Origin: Hybos culiciformis
Lineage: Eukaryota > Arthropoda > Insecta > Diptera > Hybotidae
Reading direction: 5' to 3'
NCBI GenBank assembly: GCA_964007475.1
Contig: OZ023273.1
Coordinates: forward strand, 108,870,485 to 108,934,484
DNA length: 64,000 nt
Made by a program: the position numbers and the translations under genes. The notes beneath the pieces are model-generated. The model worked only from the letters and a program-made list of their open reading frames with translations, searched no databases and had not been told where the DNA came from. Positions 35,308 through 48,107 of this stretch are shown piece after piece. The number at the start of each line of letters is the position of its first letter. Positions within the stretch are counted from its first letter, which is position 1.

Positions 35308-35698
35308 AAGCAATTTTATTATGTAACTGGAAATAGAGAGTTGGAAATAAATAAAAGTATCATATGTTTCATTATGTTGTTTAAATTATTATTATTTACC
35401 AAATAAATTCAATATTTAAAATGCATACATAATACAAACTATTAGTTTGTAATAATGCAAAAGCCAGCCATTTCAAATTTCTGAATTGAATCAAGAATAA
35501 TATTTTAAAAATGATAAAATTGTACAATTTTTACCTTTCGGTTAATTATTATTCTTATTCTCTCAAAATTTTGCATTTTCAGAGCATACGGGGCTAACTT
35601 GAACAATTTAAAATCTAGATATAATTTCAATAAAAGTAAAATTGAATTAAAAATAAAATTAACTACATCTAGTACATTAATCTAGTACATTAATAACT

Positions 35699-37221
35699 TC
35701 GCTACACTTCAGGTTACAAACACAGAATTCCATGGTAAAAAAATGGGTTCGTTCTGTGTTTGGTACTTGGTTTGCCACATACATTTTTTTTTCTTTTCAT
35801 GGTTTGAAAGTAGGTTCGACACAAACCTAGAAATTTTACTACATAGTTTTATTGCATTTCAAAAAAAAAGGTATAACCTGTCAATTTGCAGAAAATTTAC
35901 AGAAAAAATCATACTTTAAAATGCTTCGATATAAAAAAAATAATAATAAATTGCAGGTTGTCAAAAAAGAAAATAAATTTTTTTTTTTTTTTTTATTAAA
36001 GTTATCAAATCACTAGGTGGGATACCTTTTATACTAAAGAAGTATGGATTTGGTAATGAGGACGGGATTAAAAAGTGGGACAGTTAGTAGGTAATCATTT
36101 ACACTTTTCTTAAAACGTCGCAAGTCGTAAATTAAGCGTCCACCAGCTGTCGGGAACAACTTTAATGGGAGAGCATTCCACATTCTCGAGGTGCGAATTG
36201 AAAACGAATCTCCGAAGCTCGTTCTATCACATCTGGGAATTTTTACGAAATATGGGTGTGAAGTTGAAGGAGTACGTGTTTGGCGTGAAAATACTTGAAG
36301 TTTAGGAAGTAGGGCTTTTACTTCCAGGGAACACGTATCCATTCCAACAAGATATTTATAAAAAATGGAAAGTGAACCTACATTACGACGGTGGTTGAGT
36401 GATGTTAATGAGCTGGTGGTTTGGTGATTGTTTATCAATCTAATAGCCCTTCTCTGAACTTTCTCCAGGTATTCAAGATGGGTTTTGGGAGCACCAGCCC
36501 ATATATGCGAATTGTATTCTAATTTTGGTCGTATGTAGGATTTGTAAATGTTTAAGAGATCAGAGGGGGAAAAGTATTGTTTACATCTTTTTAAAAAACC
36601 AAGACATTTTCTGCGTTTTTTGCCGTTTCGAAAATATGAATTTTCCAGCTTAAATCGCAAGTTATTTTCGAACCTAAAATGTCAAGGCTTCCAGATTTGA
36701 CAATACTTTCTCCTTGAAAGGAAAATTGGGGATCGAAAGTTGACAGTTTTCTAGAAATAAGGCAGCATTGGGTTTTGGATGCGTTGAACTCAACTCTGTT
36801 GAGAAGACCCCATTGTGCAATTTTTGAAAGGTCGTGATTTATGCTTCTTTGTAAGAAGTTTCGTTTCGTAGTAACAGCATTTGAGGATGCTGATTTTCTA
36901 TTAATAAAATCGTAGCTTGCTACCAAATTACTGTCATCGGCGAAGCTGTGGAAGCTGTGGATGGGGTTTAGAATTAAAATATTTAAAAAAAAAAATTGAA
37001 TATTATTTTTATTTTCCATTTTTTCTTTAAATTAAAAAAATTAATTTTTTTTTTTAAATTACGAAAAATTAAAATTTTATTTTACAAAGAATTTTTTTTT
37101 AATTTTACAAAGAATATTTTTTTTAATTTCAAACCAAACCATCTTTTATAAGTGTGTCACTCCATTCGCCAACCTATTTTCAAACCACGAAATTCATGGT
37201 TGCTAACCTGAAGTGTAGCGA
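35699..37221. mobile_element. TIR element interrupted by a LINE fragment
   Basis: Inverted ends TCGCTACACTTCAGGTTA at 35699 and its complement ending at 37221 enclose about 1.5 kb. The outer parts (35699-35970 and about 37030-37221) share mirrored 'CATGG'/'GGTTCG'/'GGTTTGCC' motifs and look like the two halves of a small DNA transposon. The centre is a retrotransposon. No convincing target duplication of the outer element is visible, so its superfamily is open. Confidence 0.7.
35981..37019 (-). mobile_element. 5'-truncated non-LTR retrotransposon, RT C-terminus
   Basis: On the minus strand, 37019-36591 begins shortly before FADDSNLV, the catalytic metal-binding motif of the reverse transcriptase palm. 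It continues through the thumb (GLLNRVEFNASKTQCCLIS). A frameshift near 36600 moves to the frame of 36660-36034, which carries LKRCKQYFSPSDLLNIYKSY, HIWAGAPKTHLEYLEKVQRR and the usual C-terminal FKKSVNDYLL tail. A poly(A) tract (T-run at 35980-35996) ends the element. Everything upstream of the palm is missing. The domain pattern fits the CR1/Jockey group. It is inactive. Confidence 0.85.
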
Positions 37222-37415
37222 TAGATACTTAAGTTTTTATTTTCATTTTCTAATCATCAAATAATGTTTTATACACCTAAGAATTGTAGAATTTTGTGGT
37301 ACCAAATAATTTTTTTATTGAGTTTTTAATAATGTAAATTTTTTGAAAACACAGAATTTTCGATGATTTAATTTCAAAGCAAATTATTAAGAACAATTTC
37401 GTCTTGAAATGCTAA

Positions 37416-37794
37416 AGCCTTGTTGTCATATACAACTGAAACTGAAAATGAAACTGAATTCAGTACATCAGCAACTGAAACTGAAACAAGTATTTTTGAC
37501 TTGTTTCAGTACTGAATAAAGACTCAAAAGTCAAAATAAGTTAATTTTTTTTTTTTAATTCGGTTTGTTGATTGTATTTTATTAAATTCGGCTTGATGAT
37601 TGTTTTTTTTGAAATTTTCTTTTTTAATTTTATTTAAAAATACAATGAATGTGAAGTTTGATGAAAAAAATGACGTTCAGTTTCTGTTCTATGTTGCAAC
37701 TGCCTACTGAAACTGAAACTTAATAAATGTACAACCGAACTGAAAATCAGTTTCTGTTTCAGTTTCAGTTTCAGTTGTATGTGACAACAAGGCT
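37416..37794. mobile_element. MITE with TAA target duplication
   Basis: Inverted ends AGCCTTGTTGTCA...ACAACTGAAACTGA are flanked by TAA at 37413-37415 and 37795-37797. The subterminal regions are rich in 'GAAACT'/'AGTTTC' repeats in mirror orientation. The 379-bp body has no ORF. A 3-bp TWA-type duplication again suggests PIF/Harbinger. Its CCTTGTT terminus resembles the intronic MITE of gene F. Confidence 0.8.
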
Positions 37795-37799
37795 TAAAA

Positions 37800-40700
37800 T
37801 CGGCTTTTAGAAAATCGATTTTGCAAACATCCTTCTGTAGTGTAGAACCACAAAAAATTAAAAATAAAATACAAAGAGTTGCCCCAAACTATTTTTTTTA
37901 AATATAACTAGAATTTAAAATAATTAAAATTCTTTTAAGACTTTCTTCAATTTTTCTTATTTAAGCATGCTTTAGTTAGACTTGCTTTCATGCAACCGAT
38001 ATAATTCTGAAAAAAGGCGGTGGCTTATTTATTTTTCACTTTTTTTATTGTAAATTTTTTTTGCGTCAACGAAACTTACGAAACATTGGAGAAGCGTCGG
38101 TTTTTGCATTTATTTGAAGTTATGCTTGTACTGAATGTTAGGATGCTTGGTCATTTTTGGTTGTAATTACGATAAGTACCATAATCTTGATCTGTCATTA
38201 TAATAATATAAAATAGGAACGCATTTTAATACAATTATGTGATTTTTTTGGTTCTTGAATTTTCAGTTACAGAGCTTCTCAATTCGAATAATAAAATAAA
38301 ACACAAAACAGATTCAAACCTTCCATGCACAGTATCAGTAAGTCAGAACTTAAATTTGTTTTTTACATACTCCATTTATAAACACATTGTTTCATTGGGA
38401 GATTTCGAACTGAAGAAAATATTGAAATAGCACGTTTGCCATTGAAAAAATTTTGTCGTTGGAAAAATTAAATTTTTCTGTCTTCTTTGGCGATTGAAAA
38501 AAGGAATAGTAAGCATGGTATCTAAAAATGCATGATAATTAATTATGAACAGAAAAATAAATTTAAAAATTTTAATATTCAATGCCTTATAAAAAACTGT
38601 TGTTTTTGTTTTTTTTCAAATTTCGAAATTTTCCACGCTAAAAATTGAAAATGACGAAAACTTTTTACGGCAATAGGAAAAAAAAATAGAAAAGAATTTT
38701 ATGTTTTGTTATCGAGTCTTCTAAAATAAACAATGTTTTAGTTTTATTAAAAAAGAGAGCTATAGAATTTTCATTTATGATATTTTATTAATTTATTTGA
38801 AGCTAAAATAAAAAGTGACATTGTTTGTAATATATACTTATTGTTCACATTTTAATTATACGTCGGTCTTATTCAAAAATTACGAAACTATAAAAACATA
38901 GTTTTGAGAAAATTGGGTTAAAAATTTTTTTTTTTTTTTTGTAGGTTTTGGTACTTTTGCGAAAGTAGAAATAGTCATTGAGAATAATTTATGAGAGCTT
39001 TCGACTTCTGACTTTGAACATATAAAAATTTTAATTTTTTATGATTTTTCTACAATATTAGGTCAAAACGGACAAAATTGCAGTTTAGTGATTTTTGCAC
39101 GATACCGACGATATTTTATTATTCTTCAAATAGTTTAATTTAAAAATATTTTTAAAGGAATAAAAACTATAAAAATAATAAATGAAGAAAAGTCAAATAT
39201 TATGTATAATATTATTATATTAGATTATAACAGCTGTCAAATTATATAGTCTACTTTATTGGTATTTATTTTCGTATTTGTTGAAGAAATTTAAAAAAAA
39301 TAAAAACTTGATGTCAATAAAAATATTATTTAAATTATATATGTACTTATTTCTGGAGATATTAAATTTTGCATACACTTATTTTATATTAATGGATACG
39401 GTTGTTAAGTGTCTACAGTCTATAGAGTACATTCATTATAATTCATAATATAAAAATAGAAAAACCCTTAATAAAATAATTCAGTTAACTTAGAGTCAAG
39501 TGTAAAACAACTCATAATGATCAACTTCAAGTAGTAAGTAAAAAGTTCTAAATATATTAAAAAAAAACTGCCAAAAATTATATTTAATTTTTAAGAATAA
39601 AAATAAGACCGTTGCGGAAAATTAAATTTGCGGAAAATTATTTTTTTTTTTGGTTTGGGTTTAAATATAGAAGCCACCATTTTTCGTACAAACTTTTCAA
39701 TTCCTCCTGCTAGCGCTATAGAGCATCCATTTACACCGAATTAGCTTCTCAAATTTGCAGCTGCAGAATGATTTCATAAATTTGCTTGGCAAGTTGACGA
39801 TAGACGGAGCTCGGGCATTCAATCATTCTCCTTTCAATAATAACGTAGTAGTTAATTTAGGGTAAGTCGTGTTAAAAATCACAAACTGTTTATGAATGGT
39901 ATGACTGAATTGATTGAGTAAGATTTTTTTAAATGAAATCTCCATATATATAGATCTGTTATTGAAGAACAAAAATTTACAAATACTCGAAGTTTGAAGC
40001 CACATTATGTTGCAATAATACTACCCAAACTTTTAGGAATTGGCCTTGAAGCATAAAGTGGTATCACATATATAAATATTAATTAAAATCAATTATTAGT
40101 TCTAATGAAGTTTTTTTAAGTGTAATGAAATTCAAAATTATTTGATTAATAGTTTTTTATTTTTAATGTATATATAGTTTATATTGTAATATATTTTCAC
40201 AACAATTTAATTAACAATGAGCTTGATTGATTTGACAACAATGCAATGAAATTTTTCTCAGCATTAAGTATTCATTTTCACAACAAATATGCACTGAATT
40301 TTATTATAATTAAAACCATAGAAGGGAAACTCGTGCAAATATTAAAATCAAAGGAAGTAGACATCCCTAATTTCCCCGTCTTTGAAATAAGTGAAATTTT
40401 CTAAATGATTTGAACAAAATAAATGTTTGTTCCTTTCTGGTTACTATTTCTTCTTCTTTTTTACTTCCATAAGATAAAAAAAAAACAATTTATAAAATTT
40501 TAAATCTTAAGCATGTATTTTTATTTATTTTTATAACTTTACTTCAAAATCTTGGTGCATAAATTGATAACGATTTCTTTTAGTGGATTGAAATATTGGA
40601 TATATTTACTTTTACTAACTAAACTATACACGTACACGTCTTTGTAAATTCTAAAATAACAAGAATTTTTTCGACAAAATTATTTTATTTTATTAAACGA

Positions 40701-41340
40701 TTTTAATAAAAATACAATTTCTGTCCATGTGTTTGATTCAAATCATGCAATTGATATTTGACCCACTTCGCGCGAACCAATTAAGTTGAAATTTTGCACA
40801 GACCCTTATTTCTGACAATACAATATTCCATCAATTATGTTATTTTTATTTTGTTATGAGTAACATTCAGAATTCAGTTCAACTTTGTATAATGTGTATA
40901 ATTTATGAAATTTACCATTAACACGGGTATTATTGTTATTCGTAAAAAAATTTACACAAATCAACAATTTTCAAAGGAATTTTTCACTCATCAAAAAAAT
41001 AATTATATTTTTCAAAATATAATTATTTTTAAAATTTATCTTGAAATTATATTACTATTAATTTTTATTGTGTTATTTTGTTAGAAAATAAAAACCAAGT
41101 TTATGCAAAATGTTTATAAATTTTTTAAAATATTTATTTATTTATTTAATTATTTATTATTCCAAAACAATAAATTTAATGTCCAGTTTGACCAGACCAT
41201 AATGGCGTATCTATATGTTTTTTTACAATTTTATATACATCTTCTTTTTTTTATTTTAATATGGCCTACAATTTTATATACAATTTTTACTTCATTTTAC
41301 AAATTATTTTTAATTTTACAATTTATTTTAATTAAATATT
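37800..41340. other. AT-rich spacer
   Basis: No gene supported. A patch at about 39665-39860 is less AT-rich than its surroundings (AATTCCTCCTGCTAGCGC onwards) but gives no spliceable coding frame. Confidence 0.4.
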
Positions 41341-41349
41341 GGTTGAAAG

Positions 41350-42273
41350 CAGAGCCGTATCTAGAGTTTGCGCCGCCTATGGCAAAACATTTAAAATGGC
41401 GCCTAATATATCACTATTATCATACAAACAATTAACTTCCAATTTTTAATTTTGATCTATTTTATACGAAAAAAAAGATAACATAAATTCATTATTAATT
41501 CAACATAACTATTCAATTTGAAATTAATACATTTGTTGATTTTTAACAAATGCAATTATTTCAACAAATTCAATGCTTAGAAATTTTATTATTTTAATTT
41601 AATTTTTCTTGCTTTAATGTTTGCAAGTTCGTTGATTATTTCATCAAAATTTGCTTCTTCAAACATTTCAAATATCATATCCGATTGACAATGTAGCTAT
41701 AATCCACTTAAGGGATCTTGTATCATTGTTGAAGGCATGTAATTTTTAATGAGCTTAAGTTTGCTAAAACTGCTCTCTCCACTAGCCAGCCACAGTTACT
41801 GGAAGTGTAAGTAAAATTCGTAAAGCAACATAAATATTTGGAAATGTTTCACACAAATCAAGTGCAACAATTTTCTTAAAATGTCAAAATGATGTAGAGT
41901 TTAAATTTTTAAACAGCTCCGCACTTTGAAATTTAAAGCATTCGATTTTTTTCAGCATCTCACCTGAATCTAATTCTGAATACTCCAAACAAAGATCTTA
42001 TACTGCTTTATTTAATTTCATCATGGATCTTGACATTAACATCTCCCGACAAAAAATCAATAATTTTCAAATAATTTAGCAAATTAACAAAAATTAATTT
42101 GAAGAAAATTACGTAAATTTACTAGAATTTGGAAATTTTATATTAAGCTGTAATAAATTATGTTTACTATGTAAAAACTGTGTAAAATTTCAAAAATTTA
42201 AAATGAGTGAGCGCCTTTTTAATCAGGCGCCTATGGCCGGGGCTATGTTTGCCATACCTTAGTTACGGCTCTG
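41350..42273 (-). mobile_element. hAT element with decayed transposase tail
   Basis: Flanked by an exact 8-bp target duplication GTTGAAAG (41342-41349 and 42274-42281) with inverted ends CAGAGCCGTA, both hallmarks of the hAT superfamily. On the minus strand about 41610-41830 still reads as the conserved C-terminal dimerisation region of hAT transposases: KLKLIKNYMPSTM, then a FEEANFDEIINELANIKARK segment, broken by stops and frame changes. Only this tail survives, so the copy cannot transpose alone. Confidence 0.85.
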
Positions 42274-42625
42274 GTTGAAAGTTGGGATTGACTGAGGAAT
42301 GAAAAAATGTTAGATATATTTAAGTTTAAGTTATTTTATTTATTTATTTAGCTTTCATTTTTACAATTTGTAGAATATAATAATGTGAGTTATTAAATAC
42401 TATTTTTCATTTCTTACTTCACTATCATAAATGTAAAATTTGAATATTAATGTACGTGATCCTGATTATTATTTTTGAGGAAAAATTTTTTTTTTAAGTT
42501 ATAAAACCTCATCTGAATTACTTAAAATAGGATAAAAACTAAATAATAAAAACTTAAACCTATCTAGAAACTACCTTAGGCTAATGAATTTCTGTCTTAG
42601 AAACTAGAAGTTGATGGTTTTTTTT

Positions 42626-45410
42626 TTAAGTCATCTGAAGTTGGTTTATTAATGGATTTTCAGAATAAAAACATTTGTCAAAAAATTTAAGAGTTATTTG
42701 ATCTAGCTTTTCTTTAACGAAACTGATATTTGTCTTTTCATGAAGTTTTGAGGTATTGTAGTAATGTGGTAGATCTAACATGATTTTTAATATTTTATTT
42801 TGTTTTATTTGAATTTTATTTATATTAGTTTTAGCGCAACTTATCCAAACCGGAGCGGAGTAAGTTATGTTAGGTTGAAAAATTGACTTATATAATAATA
42901 TTTTGTTTTCATGACTTAGACCTGATTTCCTGTTGATGAGAAGGTAAAGAATTTTAATTAAAAAATTTAATCTGTCTACAATTTTGCCAACGTGCGCTTT
43001 AAATTTCAATTTTTTATCTAAAATTACACCTAGATACTTTAATTCATTTGACCATTCGATGTTTTGATTATCTAGAACTAAATTGTGACTTGGCAGGTAC
43101 TGTTGTTTTCTTCTTCTTGTCAAGAAAATACTTTGAGTTTTTGTTGGATTTAATTTGATTTTCCACTTGTTGAAATATTGATTTACTAAGGTTAATGAAT
43201 TTTGCAAATTGTTTATGATTACATTTGGTTTGAGGTCTGACGAAAATATGCTTGTATCATCTGCAAAAATTGATGAGTAACAGTTTTCTAGCTTGGGAAA
43301 GTCATGAGTAAAAAGAGTGTACAGTATAGGAGATAGGACTGAGCCATGAGGTACCCCTGCTGGTATTTGGGTGGGTGGGGACTCGGAATTTGAAATGGAA
43401 ACTTTAAAAGTTCGATTTGACAGAAAATTTTTAATAATTGCAATTAGGGTTTCCATACTCGGTTATCGAGTACTCGGTTACTCGGTTATTTTCCTGTTTT
43501 TTACATTACTCGAAAACCGGGTTTTCGGCTTTCATACTCGGTTATTGTTTAAACAATTTTGCAGAGGCAAAATAAATATCAAATGAACTCAAATTGAAAA
43601 AAATTGTGTAAGTACTAGGCTTTGAAAAAAATTTAGTTTTGGTTTTTTGTTTTAAAAATTGCAGTCCAAATTCAAAACTAGTGAAAGCAAGTAAGTAAGC
43701 TTTTCAAAAAAATTGTTTTGGTTCTTCTTTTAAATTTGAAAATAAGTTTATTCGACAAACTGGAAACTTCGAATGGTTAGATGTACTAATTTTTTAAAAA
43801 TGTTTTAATTAATGTTATAATTTTAATTAAAAATTAAAAATATAACATAAATTACATAACATAAAATTTTTTTTTTAAATACTCGGTTAATCGAGTACTC
43901 GGTTAATTTTCCTTAAAGATACTCGAAAACTCGGTTAATTGATTTTGCCGAGTAATTGGAAACCCTAATTGCAATTAATTTGTATGGAAATTTTAACTTT
44001 ATCATTTTAAAGATAAGTGCATCATGCCACACTGAGTCAAAAGCTGCTTTAATCTCGAGGGTAACTAGTCCTGTTGATTTTCTGTTCTCAAATTAGTTTT
44101 TGACATGATTACTTATTCTGACTAATGGTTGAGTGGTGTTGTGCTGAGATCTGAACCCAAACTGTTCACTGGGTAATATGTTATTTTTTTTAAAAAAACT
44201 GCAAAGCTGGTTTTTAATTATAGTTTCGAATATTTTTCCGAAAATTGGTAACAGACTATGATTGGCCTTTATGCCTTTATGACAAAGGGTCGTCAAAAGC
44301 TTTTCCGGGTTTGTGAATAACTATTACCTTGGCGACCTTCCAGTCATTCGGGAAATAGTTTAATTTAATAGAAGATTGCATAATAAGTATCAAAAATTTT
44401 AAAGCTGAAATTGGGAGATTTTTAATTAAGGGAACTAGAATTTTATCTGGGCCTGCAGCTTTGTTAAGTGAAAGTTTTTTTATTATAAATTTTAATGACT
44501 TAAGCGTGATATTGGTTGTTTCTTCGTTGGATTCTAGTTCCTCAAAGTTAGTTATGGATTCTTTAACCTTTTTAATTGTTTCTTGATCGCTTAATTTATC
44601 TGATAATTTATGATTTTCTAGAAACATGTCTGCTAAAATTTGAGCTTTTTCGTCGTCAGTTGCAAAATATTTTCCGCCTACTTGCAGAGTGGGCAAAGCA
44701 TTATATTTATTTTTCATCAATTTCACTACTTTCCAATAAGGTTTAGTGCTTTTTTTTAAGTTTTTAAGTTTGTAGTTCCAATTGGAGTTTTTATGTGCAA
44801 ACATTTTTTTTTAATTTGATAATTGTAAGATATTAATAGATTTTCATAAAAAGGTTGCCTGGTTCTTATCCAGTTTCTTCTAATGCTGTTTCTTTCTTGT
44901 ATCATATTCAGAATACGTTGCGGAAGTGGGGAAAAAATAATTTTTGGTACTTTATCTGTAGAAATTGAGTTTTGCGCTGCCGAATTTATTTTAGCAACAA
45001 ACGAAGTAATGAGCTAATCGATTTCAGTTGTATTTTGTATTTGTGATAATGGTGGGATTATGAAGTTCCTCTCAAGATAGTCTTTATACTTATTCCAGTT
45101 AGCTTTTTTAAAGTTAAGTTTCGAATTTTCAATTTTGCAAGCTTTTTTGAATAATCTAATTTTCATTGGTAAGTGATCTGATGAGAGGTCGTTAATAGTT
45201 ATTGGTTGAGAAAAATATTTTAAACAGTTTGTTAGATAAAAGTCTAGCGTTGAAGGTTTTGCTTTTTTTTGGGAGGGGATGTGAGTCGGAGTAGGAGGGA
45301 ATAAAATTGATATTGGATTTAGTGACAGTAGGTTGTGTAGTTGGTTGCCCCAGCTGTTTGCCCTGGTGCAGCCCCAAAGTCGATGGCGGCAATTCAAATC
45401 TCCTCCTAAA
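42626..45410 (-). pseudogene. Jockey ORF2: endonuclease and reverse transcriptase, broken
   Basis: Read on the minus strand. The endonuclease C-terminal half retains GGDLNCRHRLWG near 45400 and DLSSDHLPMKIRL near 45170, both expected of APE-type endonucleases. The RT follows: LSLNKAAGPDKI (fingers, about 44480), PNDWKVAKVIVIHKPGK (about 44330), GKIFETIIKN after a frameshift near 44290, EIKAAFDSVWHD with the first catalytic Asp near 44050, then the MITE insertion. It resumes with AGVPHGSVLSPILYTLF (about 43350) and FADDTSIF (about 43265), followed by thumb and connection segments ending at 42626. At least one frameshift, a stop after the EN part and the 523-bp insertion prevent expression. The N-terminal half of the endonuclease is also badly decayed. 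Confidence 0.88.
43445..43967. mobile_element. hAT MITE nested in the Jockey reverse transcriptase
   Basis: Inverted ends TAGGGTTTCCA at 43445 and 43967 and an exact 8-bp target duplication ATTGCAAT (43437-43444 and 43968-43975). Subterminal 'ACTCGGTTA' and 'CGAGTACTCGG' repeats lie near both ends. There is no ORF. It interrupts the RT between the FDSVWHD block and the AGVPHGSVLS block, so it arrived after the retrotransposon. Confidence 0.9.
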
Positions 45411-45706
45411 TAATGTAATTTTTGGAATTTTTAGTAAGTTTTTTTAAGTCTTTATTGAAATTTATTTTGTTTTCTGAGTTTGAGTTTCCTCGTGGGAAAT
45501 AAACTGAAAAAATTTCAATGAAATAATTTTGCAAATTTATTTTTATTCCTATTGCCGAGTTTTAACTTAATAGGTGTAAAAACAGAATGAGCTATGTTTT
45601 TTTTATTATCACCGCTACTGTCTAGTAGTACAATTACCTAAGTTAACTATTAGATCTTGCATTAAGCCAGTTATTTCGCTATAAGAAAATAGATTATTAT
45701 TTATAT

Positions 45707-46792
45707 TTATATTGCTATTATTACCATTTTAATGAAAACTATTGTTATTAATATTATTATTTTGATTTGTTGACCAGTTTGGATTGTAAAAAGGATTTTG
45801 GTTTGAAACATTGTGGGTTGTTCAACGTTGGGAAATTGGAGTTGCTTATGTTGTATCCTTTTTGAAGCGTTGTGTTTTTTCTCAATACTTTTTTTTTTTG
45901 AATCTATGTATTGGACGTGACTAGGGCAATTTGGATCGTTGGCTACGTGGCTTTGTTGACAGTTTACACATTTTGCTTGACTTTTTTCTGGGCAGTTTTC
46001 AGACTTGTGATTACCAGCACAGAACATACAGTAACTTTTAAGCCTGCAGTACGTGGTACCATGCCCAAACATCTGGCAATTATGGCACTGAGTGGGTTTA
46101 TTTGGAAGTTTTTTTTGGTAGTTCCAGTACACAATTGTATTATTTATATGTCTTATTTTTTACCTCAAGTCATTTAATTTAATTGAGCCTTTTTGAAGGT
46201 AGACTATATAGATTACGTAAGTTCTGTGTTTTAATTTACTATCATTTCTTTTCACAAGCTTAATGCCTGAGCAGCTTTATCCTTCGTTTGTTAAGTATGT
46301 TTTTAGTTCAGTAACATTCATTTCGTCGAGACTACTGAGGACTACTTTATATGGCAATTCATTTTTGCTTTGGTGGCTGAAAAATTCTTTCGAATTTGCC
46401 GAGAAAGTTACCTCCGCACCCTTTAATATTTTGTTAACTTCTTCAGTTTTACACTTAATAACGGTAATAGGTGGGATGTTTATCTTTTTGACTACTTCAG
46501 CAGGTGGAGTACTGGTGGCTTCTTTGGAAGAATCCGAGTTCATATCATCATCCAACAAGCATTGTAATCCTTTATAGTAATTTTGGCCAGAGTCTGACAT
46601 TCTCTTGAATTTGGAATCTGAATCAAGTTTCAGAATTTTTTCATTTGTAAATTCATTAGAATTTAAATCAGTTTTTAGACGACGTTTATTAGAATTTATT
46701 TTAATTGTTTTACTTTGTATAGAAACAGTAACAAAGAAAAAAAAAAAAAAATTCAAAATTTTTAAATAACGAAAAATAATAATATTGTGCAC
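45707..46792 (-). pseudogene. Jockey ORF1 (gag-like nucleic-acid-binding protein), broken
   Basis: The N-terminal part (46792-46277) holds an acidic stretch and then a PPITVIKCKTEEVN segment and an SLDEMNVTELKTYLTNEG segment typical of the RNA-binding region upstream of Jockey zinc knuckles. A frame change near 46200-46280 separates it from 46132-45707, which has three consecutive knuckles: CHNCQMFGHGTTYC, CMFCAGNHKSENC and CVNCQQSHVANDPNC. These bind the element's RNA in the ribonucleoprotein particle. Confidence 0.85.
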
Positions 46793-46829
46793 AGGCTGGC
46801 GATTGTATTATGACTGTTAGATATATTAT

Positions 46830-48107
46830 TTTGGAGAGGAAGTTCCAAATTTTTTAAAATATTTTGTTACAATATATGTTTCACTATTTTATAGTTAAAA
46901 AATAATATCTTTACCGAAATCTTATCCAACACACGAAAATTATTAACTAACTTTCGAAAATAGTGATTAAAATGATTTGGAGAAATAAATACGTGAAAGT
47001 TGTCCAGTCCTACAGCACACAATGATTTTCGCTCTTTACCTAGAGAAATAAATATAAATATTAGTTAAGTGAAAAGTTGACAACCAATTTAAGTCCATTG
47101 AAAAACGTTTTGTGAATGATTAAACAAATTTCAACACAAAAGGAAAGGAATTAATCTGTGTCAGTCAGCGCCTTTTTTTCAACATTAAAGTGCAAAAGTA
47201 TGTGTTTTAAAACATTTTTTAAATTCAAAAAATTTATAATATTTTCATTGAATATTTTAGTTAGCCTGTTATTTAATTCAAGGATTGTGTTCTTAAAAGG
47301 AACAATTTCCAAAGTAAACAATCTGTTCGGAAGTAAGGGACTAAAAAGTTTTAAATAAAAAAAGTTACACGATTTTATTATTTAAATATGTAGAATAAAA
47401 CTCAGAAGTTCAAAATTTTGTTAAAAATAAAGATTGAATTTTGTTTTATTCGATTGGATTTATTTGAAATTATTACAATAATCGTTGTATAAATTTGTAA
47501 CGCAATTCATCGCAGTTATATAATGAATTTCATTAAAAAGTTCAGGTTCAGGTTCGGTTCAGGGTTCGGGTTCAAAATTTAGAAAAAAAGTATTATACCT
47601 TAGTGTATTTAGTTAATGAAACGTTAGTATGTATTTCTTTTGAAATATTTGTTTTATTGTAATTGTAACAAACTACTTGTTTATGTGCACAAGCACAGCG
47701 GAATTTTGCAAGAATAATTTTGAACCGAACCTGCTTGAGTTTTGGGTTCTGTCCGGGTTCGGGTTCGGGTTCAAGGTTTATAAAAACAGTGAACCTGAAC
47801 CCATTTGCGTTCGGGTTCGGTTTCAGTCCCTGGTTTTAATGTTATGAATTTTTTGAATTGCAACCAAAAAACCACCTGATGTGTATTTAACTGAAAATGA
47901 ATTGAAAAGTGAATGAATTTTTTGAAAATAAATGAAATTTCTATGTGTGTTTAAGCTGTTTCTAAAGTAATCGTTTTCATTGTGCTTCATTGATTTTTTT
48001 TGTTAAATTTGTTAAAAAAAAATTACAAAAATCTCCTTATTGTAGTTTTTTTTATTATAATTTTTTAAAAACGATTGATTGATTTGAACAAAAAACCCTA
48101 TTTTCAG
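46830..48107. other. Spacer upstream of gene I with a GGTTC-rich patch
   Basis: At 47541-47575 and 47745-47835 there are runs of GGTTCGGGTTC with an inverted GAACCTGAACC stretch, and the right edge reads as CCAGGGACTGAAACCGAACC on the minus strand. This looks like a hAT-type MITE end, but the left end and target duplication are not resolved. The first exon of gene I should lie somewhere in this interval. Confidence 0.4.

Larger units (their letters stand above)
42321..46814 (-). mobile_element. Jockey-type non-LTR retrotransposon, nearly full length
   Basis: A 13-bp target duplication TGTTAGATATATT flanks it exactly (42308-42320 and 46815-46827). On the minus strand it starts CAGTCATAATACAATCGCC at 46814, carries a gag-like ORF1, then an endonuclease plus reverse transcriptase ORF2, and ends in a TAAA-repeat tail at 42331-42350. 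Without the hAT MITE nested at 43445-43967 and its duplication, it is about 3.96 kb. Both ORFs carry frameshifts or stops. Confidence 0.9.

Noticed and set aside
36034..37019. Host gene encoding a 208- and a 142-residue protein
   Set aside because: Both frames are consecutive parts of one frameshifted reverse transcriptase tail with a poly(A) tract.
41103..41435. 110-codon plus-strand frame
   Set aside because: Low-complexity hydrophobic translation of AT-rich DNA that runs into the end of a hAT element.
45911..46577. Plus-strand frames at 45911-46177 and 46263-46577
   Set aside because: They are antisense to the Jockey ORF1 zinc-knuckle and N-terminal regions.
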